DNA of 64,000 nucleotides, from NCBI RefSeq assembly GCF_052072235.1, contig NZ_CM125436.1, forward strand, positions 1,234,001 through 1,298,000. The letters are read 5' to 3'. The position numbers and the translations under genes are program-made. The DNA is from Brevibacillus_D fluminis_A. GTDB lineage: Bacteria > Bacillota > Bacilli > Brevibacillales > Brevibacillaceae. The notes under the pieces are model-generated. The model saw nothing but the letters and a program-made list of their open reading frames with translations. It did not search any database and was not told the origin of the DNA. Below are positions 18,187 through 26,841 of the stretch, one piece after another (the first letter of the stretch is position 1; every line of letters starts with the position of its first letter).

Positions 18187-19224
18187 TCAGTCCTTCAGCG
18201 CCTGTTCCACCATTTCGTGAAACGAGTGCAGCCCATGCTCGGTCGGAGAATAGACGCCCCTGCCGAACGCCTGCGAATGGAAGCCGCTTTGCAACAGCTC
18301 CACCAGCTCGAAATCTTCCTCCCGCACCTCGTCCACAAAAGCGATCAGCTTCTCGTCTTCTTCCGTCAGCTTCTCGTCGACGAAATAGTAGCGGTAGATT
18401 GCGAGAGTCGTCTCGGCATCGAGCGGGATGATCTGGCTTGATGTGATATTGCCGCGTTCGCCGGGATAAATGCTGATCATCGTATTGGGCCAGACCCAGT
18501 AAAAACGTGCACCCGAATCGTCGGCTCCGCCCGTTGTGGTCGAGCATTGGTAGGAAAACTTGTCACAGGGAACGATGCGGTATTTGGACAGATCGAACGT
18601 TTTGGAAAAAGCCGGGTGAGCGATGGAACAGTGGTCGCATTCCAAATAATTGTCGATCACGGCTTTCCAGTTCGCCTTCACCACACGGCGGTTTTCCCGC
18701 ACCAGCTTCAGCGAATCGAGAAACGGATAAGCTGCGATGTCTTGGGCGAATGCACCGAGCGACTGTTCAAACGGCTGTGCTTGCGGATCGAGATTGACGA
18801 AGATCAGCGATTGATGAATCGCCAGCTTGATCGGGGTCAGGCAGCGGTGATTTCCCAGGTCGGCTTCTTTAAAATTCGGCGTCCGGTGCACGTTGCCGTC
18901 CAGGTTGAACGTCCAGCCATGGTAGATGCATTGAAAGATTTTTTTGTTGCCTTGTTCCTTGCGCTCTACTCTGGCGCCGCGATGCGGACAAATGTTGTAA
19001 AAGGCGTTCAGAACGTCCTTTGCGCTACGGGTGACGATGATCGGTTCTCCGGCCACATCGTAGGTGAAAAAATCGCCGGCCTTTTCCACCTGGCTGAGAT
19101 GCCCGACCATGATCCAGCTTTTATAAAAGATTTTCCGCTTTTCACTGGCCAGCACGTGCGGGTCGACATAGTGGCTGTAAGGGAGCGTGTAGGCAAGCTC
19201 AAAAGCGTTCTCTTTGGTTGACAT
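18187..19224 (-). CDS. Rieske non-heme iron oxygenase, alpha subunit (betaine/carnitine-monooxygenase-like)
   Basis: A 345-residue ring-hydroxylating-type oxygenase. The Rieske [2Fe-2S] ligands are in CPHRG (about 78-82) and CIYHGW (about 98-103); the mononuclear iron site follows NYLECDHCSIAHP (about 192-204). The family includes choline, glycine-betaine (GbcA) and carnitine (CntA) monooxygenases as well as aromatic dioxygenases. The adjoining BCCT gene favours a quaternary amine substrate, which is inference. No ferredoxin-reductase partner is encoded nearby, so electrons must come from elsewhere. AAGGAGG precedes the ATG. Confidence 0.85.
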   Translation of the reverse strand: MSTKENAFELAYTLPYSHYVDPHVLASEKRKIFYKSWIMVGHLSQVEKAGDFFTYDVAGEPIIVTRSAKDVLNAFYNICPHRGARVERKEQGNKKIFQCIYHGWTFNLDGNVHRTPNFKEADLGNHRCLTPIKLAIHQSLIFVNLDPQAQPFEQSLGAFAQDIAAYPFLDSLKLVRENRRVVKANWKAVIDNYLECDHCSIAHPAFSKTFDLSKYRIVPCDKFSYQCSTTTGGADDSGARFYWVWPNTMISIYPGERGNITSSQIIPLDAETTLAIYRYYFVDEKLTEEDEKLIAFVDEVREEDFELVELLQSGFHSQAFGRGVYSPTEHGLHSFHEMVEQALKD

Positions 19225-19267
19225 GGCGACATTGCCTCCTTTTCAATTCTGTCAGCGAAAGAAACAT

Positions 19268-19283
19268 TGCAATGGCCGTGCCA
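19268..19283 (-). promoter_or_regulatory. Sigma-54 promoter of the Rieske/BCCT operon
   Basis: On the minus strand TGGCAC-GGCCA-TTGCA matches the -24/-12 consensus exactly. It lies 44 bases before the Rieske start codon and faces the divergent sigma-54 activator gene. Confidence 0.92.
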
Positions 19284-19317
19284 GCCCCTGCATCAGCAAT
19301 AAGCAGCGAGAATGGAT

Positions 19318-19345
19318 TTGAAAATTCAGACAAAATGTTTATAAT
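19318..19345 (+). promoter_or_regulatory. Sigma-A promoter of the PAS-AAA+ activator gene
   Basis: TTGAAA at 19318-19323, 16-base spacer, TATAAT at 19340-19345, about 60 bases before the activator start. Confidence 0.55.
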
Positions 19346-19375
19346 CAACTCAAAACATTCAAAATTGACTCAAAT
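19334..19375. promoter_or_regulatory. Candidate activator-binding repeats
   Basis: AATGTTT (19334-19340) and AAACATT (19353-19359) form an inverted repeat, and ACTCAAA recurs nearby (19349 and 19368). They lie about 50-95 bases upstream of the -24 box on the minus strand, a plausible enhancer for the divergent activator, and overlap its own -10 box. Confidence 0.35.
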
Positions 19376-19404
19376 GATGTAAAAGTGACAAAAGGAGCGA
19401 CGTG

Positions 19405-20850
19405 ATGTATCAAGCGGTCAACAAGAATGAAAAAATCGAGATGAGTACGGAAATCCTGATGAAAATTTTGGACCATTCGCCAAACGAGATTTATGTGCTG
19501 GATAAGGATACGCGCATCGTGTACGCCAACAAAGCGTATGAACGGCATTACGGCACCAAGCAAAGCGAGATCGTCGGCAAGCTCAATGACGAAATTTTCG
19601 CCAAAGGCTACTGGAAGCCTAGCATATTGCCGCTTGTGTTGAAAGAAAAGAAAACGGTGACCATCAAGCAGATTTCGTATGTAGGCAAAGAATTGATCAC
19701 GACGGCGATCCCGCTGCTAAACGATGACCAGGAAATCGAGCTGATCATCACCACGACGCAGGAACCGAACTACAAGGAGCTGTACGTGACGGATGAGATG
19801 GAGGAAGAGGCGGGCGGCCAATTTGAATCGTACAAGGAAAACTTGATCACGAACAACAGCAAAATGAACAATATCATCAAGCTGTGCGAAAAGGTGGCGG
19901 ATGTGGACACGACGGTGCTGATCCAAGGCGAGTCGGGAACAGGAAAAGGCGTCGTGGCGAAATACATCCACAAAAAAAGCAAGCGGAAAACCGCCCCCTT
20001 TCTATCGATCAACTGCGCGACCATTCCGGAGCAGCTGCTTGAATCCGAGCTGTTCGGTTATGTCGACGGCGCCTTTACCGGGGCGGCGAAAGGAGGAAAA
20101 GCGGGGCTGTTGGAGATGGCGGACGGCGGGACGCTGTTTTTGGACGAAATCGGCGAAATCTCGCTCAAGCTGCAGGCCAAGCTGCTGCACTTCATCCAGT
20201 CGTTCGAATTCATTCCGGTGGGCGGTCGGGAAGTGAAGAAGGTGGATGTGCGAATCATTTCGGCGACCAATCAAAATCTGCATGACATGGTGCAGCAGAA
20301 GCTGTTCCGCGAAGATTTGTACTATCGCCTTCATGTGGTGAACCTGCAAATTCCGCCGCTGCGCGAACGAAAAGAGGACATCATTCCGCTCACCTATCAT
20401 TTCCTCACGGCGTTTAACAGCAAGTACAACAGCAAACGGATCATCTCGCAGGATGTGCTGGACCTGTTTTACCATTACCAATGGCCGGGCAATATCAGGC
20501 AGCTGGAGAACATGGTGGAGAGCCTGGTCGTGACGAGCGATGTGATCATAAATGTCTCCGATTTGCCGCAGGCCGTGACGGAGGCGAGCAAAGAACCGGC
20601 TCCGGTTGGGCAGCCGCACAGCGAAGAAGCACATGTCCGCGACCACGTGGAGGTGCCGGACATCGAAATGCGGGCGGGGACCAAACTGTCGCTTGCAGAC
20701 ATTTTGGAAGAAACGGAACGGAAGCTGATTATCAAAAGCTATGAGAAATACCGCAATACGCGAAAAGTGGCGGAGCAGCTGTCGATCAGCCAGTCCAAGG
20801 CAGCGCGGCTGGTCCGGAAGTATTGCCAGGACCTGGATTTTTACCGGTGA
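19405..20850 (+). CDS. Sigma-54-dependent activator with PAS sensor
   Basis: A 481-residue protein. Residues about 15-125 form a PAS domain (DHSPNEIYVLDKDTRIVYAN); the AAA+ domain (about 140-375) has GESGTGKG, GAFTGA and GGTLFLDEIGE; the C-terminus (about 430-481) is a helix-turn-helix with 'RKVAEQLSISQSKAARLV'. It lacks the cysteine-rich N-terminus of the other activator in this window. It very likely switches on the divergent Rieske/BCCT operon in response to a small molecule sensed by PAS. AAAGGAG lies seven bases before ATG 19405; GTG at 19402 is also possible. Confidence 0.9.
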   Translation: MYQAVNKNEKIEMSTEILMKILDHSPNEIYVLDKDTRIVYANKAYERHYGTKQSEIVGKLNDEIFAKGYWKPSILPLVLKEKKTVTIKQISYVGKELITTAIPLLNDDQEIELIITTTQEPNYKELYVTDEMEEEAGGQFESYKENLITNNSKMNNIIKLCEKVADVDTTVLIQGESGTGKGVVAKYIHKKSKRKTAPFLSINCATIPEQLLESELFGYVDGAFTGAAKGGKAGLLEMADGGTLFLDEIGEISLKLQAKLLHFIQSFEFIPVGGREVKKVDVRIISATNQNLHDMVQQKLFREDLYYRLHVVNLQIPPLRERKEDIIPLTYHFLTAFNSKYNSKRIISQDVLDLFYHYQWPGNIRQLENMVESLVVTSDVIINVSDLPQAVTEASKEPAPVGQPHSEEAHVRDHVEVPDIEMRAGTKLSLADILEETERKLIIKSYEKYRNTRKVAEQLSISQSKAARLVRKYCQDLDFYR

Positions 20851-20939
20851 AAAGTTATGGGAAACGGGGCGTCTGCCAGCGCATCGGCAACGAGAAAAAG
20901 ATGGACAGCGGCAACAAGACTCCTTTATGATGGAAACAA

Positions 20940-21120
20940 TTATATATGCGAGGGGATAAGGACTGATCTGTCTGCGTACAGATCATGTAGGGGAAGCCGG
21001 TGAAAATCCGGCACGGTCCCGCCACTGTAATTGGGGAGCACTCCGTCGGTCACTGGATGATAACATCCGGGAAGGCCAGGAGCGATTTGCGTTGATCCAA
21101 AAGTCAGGATACCCGCCTTA
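20940..21120 (+). ncRNA. Cobalamin (B12) riboswitch
   Basis: The conserved core is clear: AAGCCGGTGAAAATCCGGC, then CGGTCCCGCCACTGT, later GGCCAGGAGCG and the 3' end near GTCAGGATACCCGCC. Adenosylcobalamin binding should fold the leader so that the terminator at 21248-21292 forms and the 16-kb cbi operon is shut off. The ends are approximate. Confidence 0.95.
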
Positions 21121-21247
21121 TTCTAACGACACTGTTTGACCTACGAGCGATAGGAAGGTGTTATGAGGGTTGTTCCAACTTTTTGGGAAACGCAGCGATG
21201 GGAGTTTGCATCTGTTGGACAATTTGCAATTTTTTTGCGTTCATAAC

Positions 21248-21292
21248 AAACACTTTCTTTTTTGCTTACCGGCAAAAGGAAAGTGTTTTTTT
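21248..21292 (+). terminator. Riboswitch-controlled terminator before cbiH60
   Basis: AAACACTTTC pairs with GAAAGTGTTT and a T-run follows. It lies between the B12 riboswitch and the first cbi gene, so it is the likely expression platform. Confidence 0.85.
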
Positions 21293-21353
21293 GTTTACCG
21301 TTCTACGGTTTTGCGAGAATAGCGGGTTGCAGGCAAAAAAGGAGGAGCGCGAC

Positions 21354-23117
21354 GTGAACAACGTGGACAGAAAGAAAGGGAAAATTTTGCTGATCGGCTT
21401 TGGACCGGGCCATTTTGATCATCTTACCTTTCGGGCGCGTCAGGCGATTGAGGAGAGCGACAGCATCATCGGCTACAACACCTATGTGGATTTGATCCGC
21501 GGGCTGTTGACCGATCAGGAGATTGTGCGGACCGGCATGACCGAAGAGGTGAGCCGGGCGCAGGAGGCGGTTCGCCAAGCGGAAGCAGGCCGTACCGTCG
21601 CGGTCATTTCCAGCGGGGACGCCGGTGTGTACGGGATGGCGGGGCTGATCTATGAAGTGTTGGTGGAAAAAGGCTGGCGGGCAGAAAGCGGAATCGAGGT
21701 AGAGGTCATCCCCGGCATTTCGGCGATCCAGTCGTGCGCTTCCTTGCTGGGAGCGCCTGTCATGCACGACGCCTGCACGATCAGCTTGAGCGACCATTTG
21801 ACGCCGTGGGCGACGATCGCCAAACGTGTGGAAGCGGCAGCATCCGCCGATTTTGTCATTGCGCTGTACAACCCGCGCAGCGGGCGGCGGACGCGGCAAA
21901 TCGTCGAGACGCAGCGCATTTTGCTGCAGCACCGCTCGCCGGATACGCCGGTCGGACTGGTCAAAAGCGCGTATCGCGATCGGCAGCATGTCGTGTTGAC
22001 GCGGCTCGCCGACATGCTTGAGCATGACATCGGGATGCTGACGACGGTCATCATCGGCAACTCGACGACATTTGTGTATGACGGCAAAATGATTACGCCG
22101 CGCGGCTACCAGCGCAAATATACACTGGTTCGCGACGAACAGCCGCTCAAGCCGCATCAACGCTTGCAGGCAGAGGCGGAGCCGTGGGCGCTCGGCAGCA
22201 TGCTGGGCGTGGCGGATGACGAGAGCGATGAGGAAGAGCGGGACGAACCGATTCGTCCGAATCCGCAGCAAACGATTGGGAGCAGCGGAAGCGGGGAGCC
22301 GCTCATGCAGAGCAGAACGGCGCTTTCCGTGCTGGAACGTGAGGCAGAGCAAGCGACAAACAAGCCGGATGTGCTGTCGCTCGCCCTGGAGGCGCTCGCT
22401 TGCCTCGACCCGCAGGCGGCTGCCCATCACACAAGCACCGCCTTGCAGATGGCACCGTCGACCGGGCTGGTGGAAATTTTTGAAGTGGGCGTCTCGCCGG
22501 GAGTGGCAGACAAGCGCTTCACCTCGCAGCAAATGCGGCTGCTCGCCGATCTGACCGAGGACGGCGGCGAGATGTACTACACGCCGGATCATCAGATTCA
22601 TCTGAAGCTGCCGAATGTTGCGCCGGATGAAGTGGTCGCCATGCTGGAAGAAGCGGGCTTCCTTCTCTTCCCGATCGGGCAGGTGGCACAGGTCAAGGCG
22701 TGCGATTTTTGCAATCTGGAAAAAGACGAGTCGATCCCGTACGCCGAAATGCTGGGACGCTCGCTCGATGGCGTGGCCATGCCGAAAGAATTGAAGATCG
22801 GCTTCAACGGCTGCGGGATGGCCTGCTATGGAGCGGTCATGGAAGATATCGGGCTGATTTACCGCCGGGGCGCGTTCGATCTGTTCCTGGGCGGCAAGAA
22901 AATCAGCCGCAGTGCGCATCCGGGCCAGCGCGTCGAGGAAGGCATCGCGCCGGAGCGCATCGTGGAGGTCGTCGAGCAGATTGTAGCGGAATACAAAGCG
23001 AAAGCGCATGTAGATGAGCGGTTCCACAAGTTTTTCAAGCGCGTGGGTGTCGTAGCCGGCTACAAGCATGAAGAGTACGTTGCGCCGCTCGTAATCGAGT
23101 CGGCTTGCGGCGATTAA
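21354..23117 (+). CDS. cbiH60: CbiH60: cobalt-factor III methyltransferase fused to a nitrite/sulfite-reductase-like Fe-S domain
   Basis: A 587-residue two-domain enzyme. Residues about 8-255 are the SAM-dependent C17-methyltransferase CbiH (GFGPGHFDHLT; SSGDAGVYGMAG) that contracts the corrin ring. After an acidic linker, residues about 360-570 form a sirohaem-reductase-like domain with CDFC and GFNGCGMACYG cysteines suited to a [4Fe-4S] cluster. This is the CbiH60 architecture known from Bacillus megaterium, in the same operon order. The GTG at 21354 follows AAAGGAGGAG; longer in-frame extensions would run back through the terminator. Confidence 0.92.
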   Translation: MNNVDRKKGKILLIGFGPGHFDHLTFRARQAIEESDSIIGYNTYVDLIRGLLTDQEIVRTGMTEEVSRAQEAVRQAEAGRTVAVISSGDAGVYGMAGLIYEVLVEKGWRAESGIEVEVIPGISAIQSCASLLGAPVMHDACTISLSDHLTPWATIAKRVEAAASADFVIALYNPRSGRRTRQIVETQRILLQHRSPDTPVGLVKSAYRDRQHVVLTRLADMLEHDIGMLTTVIIGNSTTFVYDGKMITPRGYQRKYTLVRDEQPLKPHQRLQAEAEPWALGSMLGVADDESDEEERDEPIRPNPQQTIGSSGSGEPLMQSRTALSVLEREAEQATNKPDVLSLALEALACLDPQAAAHHTSTALQMAPSTGLVEIFEVGVSPGVADKRFTSQQMRLLADLTEDGGEMYYTPDHQIHLKLPNVAPDEVVAMLEEAGFLLFPIGQVAQVKACDFCNLEKDESIPYAEMLGRSLDGVAMPKELKIGFNGCGMACYGAVMEDIGLIYRRGAFDLFLGGKKISRSAHPGQRVEEGIAPERIVEVVEQIVAEYKAKAHVDERFHKFFKRVGVVAGYKHEEYVAPLVIESACGD

Positions 23118-23132
23118 AGGAGGCACATACAG

Positions 23133-24245
23133 ATGGATGCGATTTTGTTTATCGGACATGGCAGCAGAGAACAGGCGGGCAACGAGCAGTTGCTCGCCTT
23201 TACGAAAAAAGTGGAGGAGGTTCTTCGCCAGCGGACAGACGTGCCGATTTTTGAGTCCTGTTTTCTCGAACTGACGGTGCCGACGATCGCGACGGGTATC
23301 CGCCGCTGTGTGGAGCGGGGCGCGACCCGCATCGCTGCCGTGCCGATCATGCTGTTTTCGGCCGGGCATGCCAAGCTGCACATTCCGCACGAATTGGACG
23401 AGGCGCGCGAAAAATACCCGCATGTGACGTTCACCTATGGCCGACCGATCGGCGTGCATGAAAACATTATCGAAATTTTGCTGGACCGTCTCAAAAACGT
23501 GCAGGGTGAAACGGTGTTGGAGCAGGCGGCGACTGCAGTTGCAGGCACTGCCTCCCCGCTGTCCGTCGTGAATCAGTCAGCGCTCAAGGAGCAGGGGCAT
23601 CCGCTTTCCGAAACGGCGATTTTGCTGGTCGGACGCGGCTCCAGCGACGCGGATGCAAACAGCGAGCTGTACAAGATCGGGCGCTTGCTGTGGGAAGCAT
23701 CCGGCGTGGCTGATCTGGAATTCGCCTATATGGGCGTGACGCGCCCGACACCGGAGGAAGGCTTGGAGCGCTGCCTGCGGGGAGGTGCCAAGAAGGTGTA
23801 CGTGCTGCCTTACCTGCTGTTTACCGGCGTCTTGATGAATCGTCTGAACGATTTGCTCGCCGCTTTTCGTGAGAACCGTCCCGACGTGCGGGTGGTGCTG
23901 GCGGAGTTCCTCGGCTTCCATGATCATTTGACCGAGCTGGTGGCAGAGCGGGCGATCGAGGCGCTGGAAGGAAAAGCGGCCGCCAACTGCGACATGTGCG
24001 CGTTTCGCAAAATGGTTGTGTTCGATCATCATCATCATCACGACCATGACCACGACCATCACCATCATCACGACCATGACCACGACCATCACCATCATCA
24101 CGACCATGATCACGCCCATCACCATCACCACGATCATCGCCATGACCACCATCATCACGATCACGATCACCACCATGACCACCACGATCATGATCCTCAT
24201 GACCACCACAATCCTTCCGGCAAAAAAGAGGGGGCGTCGTCATGA
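23133..24245 (+). CDS. cbiX: CbiX sirohydrochlorin cobaltochelatase with long His/Asp tail
   Basis: A 370-residue long-form CbiX that inserts cobalt into sirohydrochlorin. Two homologous chelatase halves are visible (GHGSREQAGNEQ near the start; VGRGSSDADANSE near residue 165). CDMC near residue 288 matches the MxCxxC-type Fe-S motif of the B. megaterium enzyme. From about residue 300 the chain is almost only His and Asp, as also known there but longer here, and probably stores or delivers metal ions. The stop overlaps cbiJ by four bases. Confidence 0.93.
   Translation: MDAILFIGHGSREQAGNEQLLAFTKKVEEVLRQRTDVPIFESCFLELTVPTIATGIRRCVERGATRIAAVPIMLFSAGHAKLHIPHELDEAREKYPHVTFTYGRPIGVHENIIEILLDRLKNVQGETVLEQAATAVAGTASPLSVVNQSALKEQGHPLSETAILLVGRGSSDADANSELYKIGRLLWEASGVADLEFAYMGVTRPTPEEGLERCLRGGAKKVYVLPYLLFTGVLMNRLNDLLAAFRENRPDVRVVLAEFLGFHDHLTELVAERAIEALEGKAAANCDMCAFRKMVVFDHHHHHDHDHDHHHHHDHDHDHHHHHDHDHAHHHHHDHRHDHHHHDHDHHHDHHDHDPHDHHNPSGKKEGASS
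24024..24210 (+). repeat. Tandem CAT/CAC-GAC repeat encoding the His/Asp tail of CbiX
   Basis: A run of CAT/CAC and GAC/GAT codons with repeating units such as CACGACCATGACCACGAC. Near-identical 30-base units occur at about 24046 and 24076. Such tracts change length by slippage, so the tail probably varies between strains. Confidence 0.85.
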
Positions 24246-25024
24246 TTTTGTTTCTGGCAGGGACGAGCGATGCCCGCGAGCTGGCGGTGCTGCTGAAAGA
24301 AAAAGGCTACCCGCTCGTCGCCACGGTCGTGACCGATTCAGCCGCCGCAAGCCTGCGCGAGCAAGAGATCGAGACGCGCGTCGGGCGGCTGCCGCTGGAG
24401 GAGATGGTCAGCTACTCCCGGGAGCTTGGCGTCGCGGTAATCGTCGATGCCACGCACCCGTTCGCCGAGGAAGCGTCCAAAAATGCGATGGCCGCAGCTG
24501 AGCAGCTCGGTGTCCCGTACTTGCGCTACGAGCGGGAGACGCGGGAGTACATCAACCATCCGCTGGTGCAAATCGTTCCGGACTACGAGGCAGCCGCACT
24601 TGCAGCCAAAGAGCGCAAAGGCGTCATCATGCTGACGACCGGCAGCAAAACGTTGGGCGTCTTCACGAAGCATTTGCTGGGCGACCCCGACATTCGTCTG
24701 GTAGCGCGCATGCTGCCACGGCTGGACAACATGGAAAAATGCGAGGCGCTGGGCGTGCCGCAAAAAAACATCGTGGCGATGCAAGGCCCGTTTTCCAAAG
24801 AATTGAATGCAGCGCTGTATCAGCATTACGGCGTCGATGTCATGATCACCAAAGAGAGCGGTCAGGTCGGCGCGGTGGACGAAAAGCTGCAGGCAGCGCT
24901 TGACATGAACATTTTCACGATCATGATCGATCGGCCGAAATTGGCCTACGGCGCTTCTTTCAGCAGCTTTGACGACGTGCTTGTCAATCTGACCGAAAAA
25001 TATCCAATTCCATCGAGGGGGTAA
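24242..25024 (+). CDS. cbiJ: Cobalt-precorrin-6A reductase
   Basis: A 260-residue CbiJ/CobK protein that reduces the corrin macrocycle with NAD(P)H. It begins MILFLAGTSDARELAVLL, the family opening, and has VDATHPFAEEASKNA at about residues 69-83 and GPFSKELN near residue 180. ATGA overlap with cbiX couples translation. Confidence 0.92.
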   Translation: MILFLAGTSDARELAVLLKEKGYPLVATVVTDSAAASLREQEIETRVGRLPLEEMVSYSRELGVAVIVDATHPFAEEASKNAMAAAEQLGVPYLRYERETREYINHPLVQIVPDYEAAALAAKERKGVIMLTTGSKTLGVFTKHLLGDPDIRLVARMLPRLDNMEKCEALGVPQKNIVAMQGPFSKELNAALYQHYGVDVMITKESGQVGAVDEKLQAALDMNIFTIMIDRPKLAYGASFSSFDDVLVNLTEKYPIPSRG

Positions 25025-25030
25025 TTCCAG

Positions 25031-25690
25031 ATGTCTTCATCCTTCCATACCGAATTCCAGCCTTTGACCGTGCAACCGCAGGAAATCGAGGAAAAAAGCT
25101 TTGAGATCATCACGGAAGAACTGGGGCCGCACGATTATACACCTGAGCAGTTTCGCATCGTGCAGCGCGTGATCCACGCGACAGCCGACTTCGAGCTGGG
25201 CAGAAGCGTGCAGTTCCATCCGCGCGCGATCGAAGCGGGGATCGCGGCGATTCGTGCCGGAGAACCGATTTTGGCGGATGTGCAGATGGTGCAGGTCGGC
25301 ATCAGCAAGCCGCGTCTGGAAGCGTTCGGCGGCGATGTCCGCGTCTATATTTCCGACAAGGACGTCATGGCGGAAGCGAAAAAAGAGAATACGACGCGCG
25401 CGATCATTTCGATCCGCAAAGCGGTGCGCGAGGTAGAGGGCGGCATTTATGCGATCGGGAACGCCCCGACCGCACTGTTGGAGCTGATTCGCCTGGTGAA
25501 GGAAGGCATTGCCAAGCCGTCGCTGATCGTCGGCGTGCCGGTCGGCTTCGTCTCGGCAGCTGAGTCCAAAGAAGAGCTGCTCAAGCTGGATGTTCCGTTC
25601 ATTACCAACATCGGCCGCAAAGGCGGCAGCCCTGTCGCGGTATCGATGATCAACGCCTTGTCGCTCTTGGCGACGGAGCGAGGCGAGTAA
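25031..25690 (+). CDS. cbiC: Cobalt-precorrin-8 methylmutase
   Basis: A 219-residue CbiC that moves the C11 methyl group to C12 to give cobyrinate. RVIHATADF (about residues 46-54) carries the catalytic histidine; GNAPTALLELI and VGVPVGFV are further family motifs. It lies seven bases after cbiJ with a GGGGG ribosome site. Confidence 0.93.
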   Translation: MSSSFHTEFQPLTVQPQEIEEKSFEIITEELGPHDYTPEQFRIVQRVIHATADFELGRSVQFHPRAIEAGIAAIRAGEPILADVQMVQVGISKPRLEAFGGDVRVYISDKDVMAEAKKENTTRAIISIRKAVREVEGGIYAIGNAPTALLELIRLVKEGIAKPSLIVGVPVGFVSAAESKEELLKLDVPFITNIGRKGGSPVAVSMINALSLLATERGE

Positions 25691-25692
25691 GC

Positions 25693-26841
25693 ATGGCAGC
25701 GAAAACGTCGACGGAAGCGGAGAGCGACAAACCGCTCCGGCACGGCTACACCACCGGCTCGAACGCGACGGCGGCCGCCAAGGCATCGCTTGTACGACTG
25801 ATCACCGGGGAGCCGGTCCCCTTTGCGGAGATTTTGCTGCCGATCGGGGAGCGGGTCACGTTTGCGATCGTCAGTCAGGAGGCCGGCGACAATTGGGTCG
25901 AATCCGGCGTGATCAAGGATGGCGGAGACGATCCGGATGCCACGCACGGCGCGCTGATTTTGGCGCGGGTGGAATGGCAGGAGGAAGCGGGCATCGTGCT
26001 CGACGGCGGGGTTGGCGTTGGACGGGTGACAAAGCCTGGCTTGGCCGTTCCGGTCGGTGAGCCTGCCATCAACCCCGTCCCGCGCAAAATGCTGCGCACA
26101 ACCGTGCAGGAAGTGCTGAACCAGTTTGAGCTGATGGACCGTGGCGTGAAAGTGACAATCTCTGTGCCGCAGGGCGAGGAAATTGCCAAAAAGACGCTGA
26201 ACGAGCGTCTGGGCATCGTAGGCGGCATTTCCATTCTAGGTACGCGCGGCATTGTCGTGCCATTCTCCACGGCAGCGTATAAAGCGTCCGTCGTGCAGGC
26301 GATCAAGGTGGCGAAAGCGTCGGGATGCCAGGCACTCGCCTTAACAACGGGCGGACGGTCGGAAAAGACAGCGATTGAGCTGTACCCGGAGTGGCCCGAG
26401 GAGGCGTTCATCCAAATGGGCGATTTCGTCGGGTTCAGCGCGTTTCATGGCAAAAAGCAAGGCTTCCGCCGCCTGTCGGTGGTCGGCATGATGGGGAAGC
26501 TGTCAAAAGTCGCGCAAGGCGTGATGATGGTTCATTCCAAAAGCGCCCCGGTCGACTTCAACTTCCTCGCGGCGGTCGCGGCCGATGCGGGTGCGGATGA
26601 AGCGCTGCAAGAGCAGGTCCGCCAGGCGAATACCGCGACACATGCTGGCGAGCTGATGACGGCAGCGGGCTTGCCGCAGTTTTTTGACTTGCTCGCCGCC
26701 TGCTGCAGCCGCGAGGTACACCGCCATGTCGGCGGAGAAATCGAGATTGAGACGATCCTGACAACCATGCAGGGCGCGATTTTGGGGAGGGCGATGTACG
26801 ATGGAAATGACTGTGGTGACAGTGATCGGGATCGGGGATGA
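25693..26841 (+). CDS. cbiD: Cobalt-precorrin-5B C1-methyltransferase
   Basis: A 382-residue CbiD with the N-terminal signature HGYTTGSNATAAAKA (about residues 17-31) and TTGGRSEK near 218-225. It methylates C1 in the anaerobic route, confirming the early-cobalt pathway. The last 41 bases overlap cbiET in another frame, so its C-terminus (GNDCGDSDRDRG) is constrained by the overlap. Confidence 0.93.
   Translation: MAAKTSTEAESDKPLRHGYTTGSNATAAAKASLVRLITGEPVPFAEILLPIGERVTFAIVSQEAGDNWVESGVIKDGGDDPDATHGALILARVEWQEEAGIVLDGGVGVGRVTKPGLAVPVGEPAINPVPRKMLRTTVQEVLNQFELMDRGVKVTISVPQGEEIAKKTLNERLGIVGGISILGTRGIVVPFSTAAYKASVVQAIKVAKASGCQALALTTGGRSEKTAIELYPEWPEEAFIQMGDFVGFSAFHGKKQGFRRLSVVGMMGKLSKVAQGVMMVHSKSAPVDFNFLAAVAADAGADEALQEQVRQANTATHAGELMTAAGLPQFFDLLAACCSREVHRHVGGEIEIETILTTMQGAILGRAMYDGNDCGDSDRDRG

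Noticed and set aside
21183..21353. Longer N-terminus of CbiH60
   Set aside because: The in-frame extension runs through the riboswitch terminator and has no ribosome site; GTG 21354 after AAAGGAGGAG is better.
21303..23459. Long open frame antisense to cbiH60 and cbiX
   Set aside because: It mirrors the third-position GC bias of the real genes, has no family resemblance and no ribosome site. The same holds for other long antisense frames opposite the GcvP-like, cbi and hut genes.
24000..24240. Artificial His-tag or assembly artefact in cbiX
   Set aside because: Long-form CbiX naturally carries a histidine-rich end next to an Fe-S motif, and the frame continues to a stop overlapping cbiJ.
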